Shown one piece after another: positions 4,634-5,585 of a stretch of DNA of 5,585 bases. A program made the translations under genes and the position numbers. Source of the stretch: Anaerolineae bacterium (GTDB taxonomy: Bacteria > Chloroflexota > Anaerolineae > 4572-78 > J111); NCBI GenBank assembly GCA_020433785.1, contig JAGRCC010001011.1:1-5585 (forward strand). The letters run 5' to 3'. How positions within the stretch are numbered: the stretch's first letter is position 1; every line of letters starts with the position of its first letter. The notes under the pieces were generated by a model that worked only from the letters and a program-made list of their open reading frames with translations, was not told the DNA's origin and searched no databases.

Positions 4634-5585
4634 ATGACCATGGCCCACGCTTCATTTGATCCAATCCATCCAAACGAACAACGCGCCGCCTTCATTGGCC
4701 GGGTGCAAGAACAGCGCCAATTTCTGGTGGTGCTGCAAGGGTTGCTCAGTCACCACCGCCGCTGGGTAGAAGCGGCGACCTTGCTTGGTCCCGATTTCGA
4801 TGCCCACCAAGCGCCTACCGACGAGAGCTATGCTTCTATCTTTTTGCTCCACGGTATCGGCGGTATCGGCAAAAGTTGGTTGACTCGCCACTGCCTAACC
4901 TTGGCCCGCGAAATGCCGGTCGAACCGCCCATTCTGACCTTGTACGATGATATTTCCGTCGGTCCGCCGGTGCTGCAACCGGCCCACCTACTCGACCGGC
5001 TGCACGATAATTTGGTCCGTGCCGGCTACGAAGCCCTGGTGGCGCCTTATCGCCAGGCCAAGGCCGATTTGCCGCCGATTATCGAGCGGGTGTCTCGCTA
5101 TCAATTTGAAAACCGCGACCAATGGGACAAGATGTTGCAGACCGCCGCCGGCCTGGTGGCCCGCAGCCGGCCGGAGGTGGGCTACCACGCCTTTACCGAT
5201 ACCTCGCTGGCCCATACCCACGCCAGCGGCGCCGAAGTGCAAGGCCAGGACGCGCCGACTCTGGCAAAGGCCTACGATCTCCTCCTGGAGAAGATGCAAT
5301 CCGCAGGCAAAATCACATCGGCCGAAACCGCCCTGTTCCGCAACCCACCGGCGGCCCAGGCCATCCACCTGGTCGATGCCCTCTACCAGATCGCCGCCGA
5401 ACGCCCGATCATCCTCGGCCTCGATAATTTGGAAATCGCGGTTCCCCTCGAACCCTTTATTCGTGACTGCCTGGTTCTCCCTTGCGACCGCGCCCCGATT
5501 ATCTGGATGCTGACCGGCCGCTACAACCTGGCCGATGAACGTATCGTCGAAATCAACCAAGAGGAGCGCCTCTACAAGGGCTACC
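4634..5585 (+). CDS. STAND-type P-loop NTPase, N-terminal 317 residues (gene runs off the right edge)
   Basis: An open frame from ATG at 4634 continues without a stop to the window end. An in-frame TAA at 4622 excludes an earlier start; ATG at 4640 (MAHASFDP) is an equally possible start because neither has a good ribosome-binding site, only GAAG at 4630-4633. Visible motifs are FIGR (20-23), the usual entry to STAND/AAA-type modules; Walker A GIGGIGKS (74-81) with Lys80; Walker B PIILGLDNLE (258-267) with Asp264; and MLTGR (292-296), in the place of the STAND sensor motif with an arginine (usually TSR). STAND proteins are nucleotide-driven switches that oligomerise on sensing a ligand and act in signalling, cell death or phage defence. 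Walker A and B are about 180 residues apart, far more than the roughly 70-90 usual in NB-ARC or NACHT modules, indicating an insert. There is no N-terminal effector, so sensor and any effector must lie beyond the window. The gene is markedly GC-richer than its neighbours. Confidence 0.85.
   Translation, partial: MTMAHASFDPIHPNEQRAAFIGRVQEQRQFLVVLQGLLSHHRRWVEAATLLGPDFDAHQAPTDESYASIFLLHGIGGIGKSWLTRHCLTLAREMPVEPPILTLYDDISVGPPVLQPAHLLDRLHDNLVRAGYEALVAPYRQAKADLPPIIERVSRYQFENRDQWDKMLQTAAGLVARSRPEVGYHAFTDTSLAHTHASGAEVQGQDAPTLAKAYDLLLEKMQSAGKITSAETALFRNPPAAQAIHLVDALYQIAAERPIILGLDNLEIAVPLEPFIRDCLVLPCDRAPIIWMLTGRYNLADERIVEINQEERLYKGY

Noticed and set aside
4947..5560. Long frames on both strands within the NTPase gene, including a 190-residue minus-strand one
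   Set aside because: High GC removes stop codons from all frames here. The frame from 4634 carries Walker A, Walker B and the FIGR motif and uses normal codons, so the others are shadows.

Overview
The window looks like a chromosomal stretch from a Chloroflexota bacterium, probably of the Anaerolineae type. Three things suggest this: two surface lipoproteins with long Pro/Thr-rich linkers, the rex-like N-terminus MAGAEVPDIVIGRLPIYL, and the abundance of orphan two-component and STAND-type genes. The taxonomic call is inference from style; no marker gene is complete. Base composition is mixed: about 42-43% GC in hand-counted 60-base samples of the two signalling genes, 37% in the large intergenic gap, and 68-70% in the last gene.

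Layout from left to right: (1) the first 18 codons of a minus-strand rex gene (redox-sensing repressor), leaving the window at base 1, with a plausible Rex operator in its upstream region. (2) A plus-strand gene with a TTG start for a lipoprotein with a Thr/Pro linker and an unrecognised C-terminal beta-rich domain, driven by a near-perfect sigma-70-type promoter. (3) A plus-strand cytosolic REC-HisKA-HATPase hybrid kinase, closed by a strong intrinsic terminator. (4) A plus-strand lipoprotein with an SNase-like (thermonuclease) domain in which every classical active-site position appears substituted. (5) A minus-strand response regulator, convergent with gene 4, made of a receiver domain and a long coiled coil, with no DNA-binding output and an H-box-like AHELRN motif near its end. 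(6) A 447-base AT-rich gap holding divergent extended -10 promoters and an inverted repeat. (7) A plus-strand P-loop NTPase of STAND type (FIGR, GIGGIGKS, LDNLE, TGR), cut by the right edge after 317 codons.

The genes do not form one operon. Genes 2, 3 and 4 each appear to have their own promoter, and genes 5 and 7 are divergent. The functional theme is sensing and signalling (redox repressor, hybrid kinase, receiver/coiled-coil adaptor, STAND switch) alongside cell-surface lipoproteins. The strongest candidates for something undescribed are the STAND protein, with an unusually long insert between Walker A and Walker B, the apparently inactive SNase lipoprotein, and the receiver/coiled-coil protein with an embedded H-box-like motif. 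No mobile element, CRISPR array, tRNA or rRNA was seen.
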